A stretch of DNA of 64,000 nt from Molossus alvarezi. Lineage: Eukaryota > Chordata > Mammalia > Chiroptera > Molossidae. Location of the stretch: NCBI GenBank assembly GCA_037176705.1, contig CM073885.1, positions 161,066,290-161,130,289 of the forward strand, written 5' to 3'. The notes below the pieces were generated by a model that was not told the origin of the DNA, ran no database searches, and saw only the letters and a program-made list of their open reading frames with translations. This document shows, one piece after another, positions 63,591-64,000 of the stretch; within the stretch, counting starts at the first letter, position 1; each line of letters opens with the position of its first letter. Both the position numbers and the translations under genes were made by a program.

Positions 63591-64000
63591 TTAGTCCCCC
63601 TCCTTATACACAGTTTCTCTTTTCATGGTTTCAGTTACCCGCAGCCAACTGGGGTCCAGAAATATTAAATGGAAAATTCCAGAAAGAAATAGCAGTTCAT
63701 AAGTTTTAAATTGCACACTGTTCTGAGTAACGTGATGCAATCTCGCACTGTCCTGCTTCATCCCTCCTGGGGGCATGAATCCTCCCTTTGTCCAGCGTCT
63801 CCATGCTGTAGATGCTTCCCTCACCCCCTACTCCCACCCCTCAGGCTCTTAGTGACCTCAGTTATCAGGTCAACAGTCATAGTATCTCACAGTACTGTGT
63901 TTCAGTCACCCTTATAGTAGCCTAACACTCCCTCACAATCCCTGTGTCACTCACCTCACTGCACCTCGTAACATAGGCATCATATCATCTCCCATCATCG
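63591..64000 (+). mobile_element. Tigger-type (TcMar) DNA transposon, cut by window end
   Basis: 'ttagtccccctccttataca', 'catggtttcagttacccgca', 'aaattgcacactgttctgag' and 'ccagcgtctccatgctgtag' align with the left half of the Tigger at 48177 in the same orientation. The right terminus lies outside the window. Confidence 0.85.

Overview
This window is nuclear DNA from a bat, and I find no protein-coding gene in it. The host call rests on at least 36 copies of tRNA-derived SINEs of the chiropteran Ves type. Their heads read 'ccctggccggtttggctcagcggttagagc', with a pol III A box and B box, and their tails end in 'gtcctcgggtgaggat' plus an A-run. These are characteristic of microbats, probably Yangochiroptera. 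I see none of the Helitron signatures that crowd vespertilionid genomes, so the family is left open. The rest of the content is ordinary eutherian background: MIR and L2 fossils, L1 3' ends, MaLR-type LTRs, MER5-like hAT pieces, Tigger elements and one mariner MITE.

Layout. 1-6500 is SINE-free and holds old MIR, L2 and MER5 pieces, then a solo MaLR LTR (5134-5941) that contains a Tigger, which in turn contains a mariner MITE. 6500-21150 is SINE-rich, with two kinds of L1 3' end, a second MaLR LTR and several long microsatellites. 21150-28300 has few SINEs: MIRs (one split by a third MaLR LTR), a SINE pair at 24744-25250 and a GC-rich patch near 26.0-26.35 kb. 28300-35530 has SINEs, GATA and CT/CA microsatellites and a SINE dimer. 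35530-41340 is another SINE-poor block of MIRs. 41340-64000 alternates SINEs with plain single-copy-looking stretches, a complete Tigger (48177-48668), a fragmented L1 region (55.4-57.5 kb), an internally deleted L1 (60905-61225) and a second copy of the 48-kb Tigger family running off the right edge.

The open reading frames present are short (longest 209 codons), overlap on both strands, and often run through SINEs or simple repeats. I recognise no exon, processed pseudogene, snRNA or true tRNA gene. The window is most likely intergenic or deep intronic. No multi-gene system is present. The best observations concern insertion mechanisms: nested elements that keep their target duplications, SINE copies made of only a head or only a tail, a SINE with an internal inversion, a SINE dimer in one target duplication, and an L1 that jumps from the endonuclease region straight to the 3' UTR.
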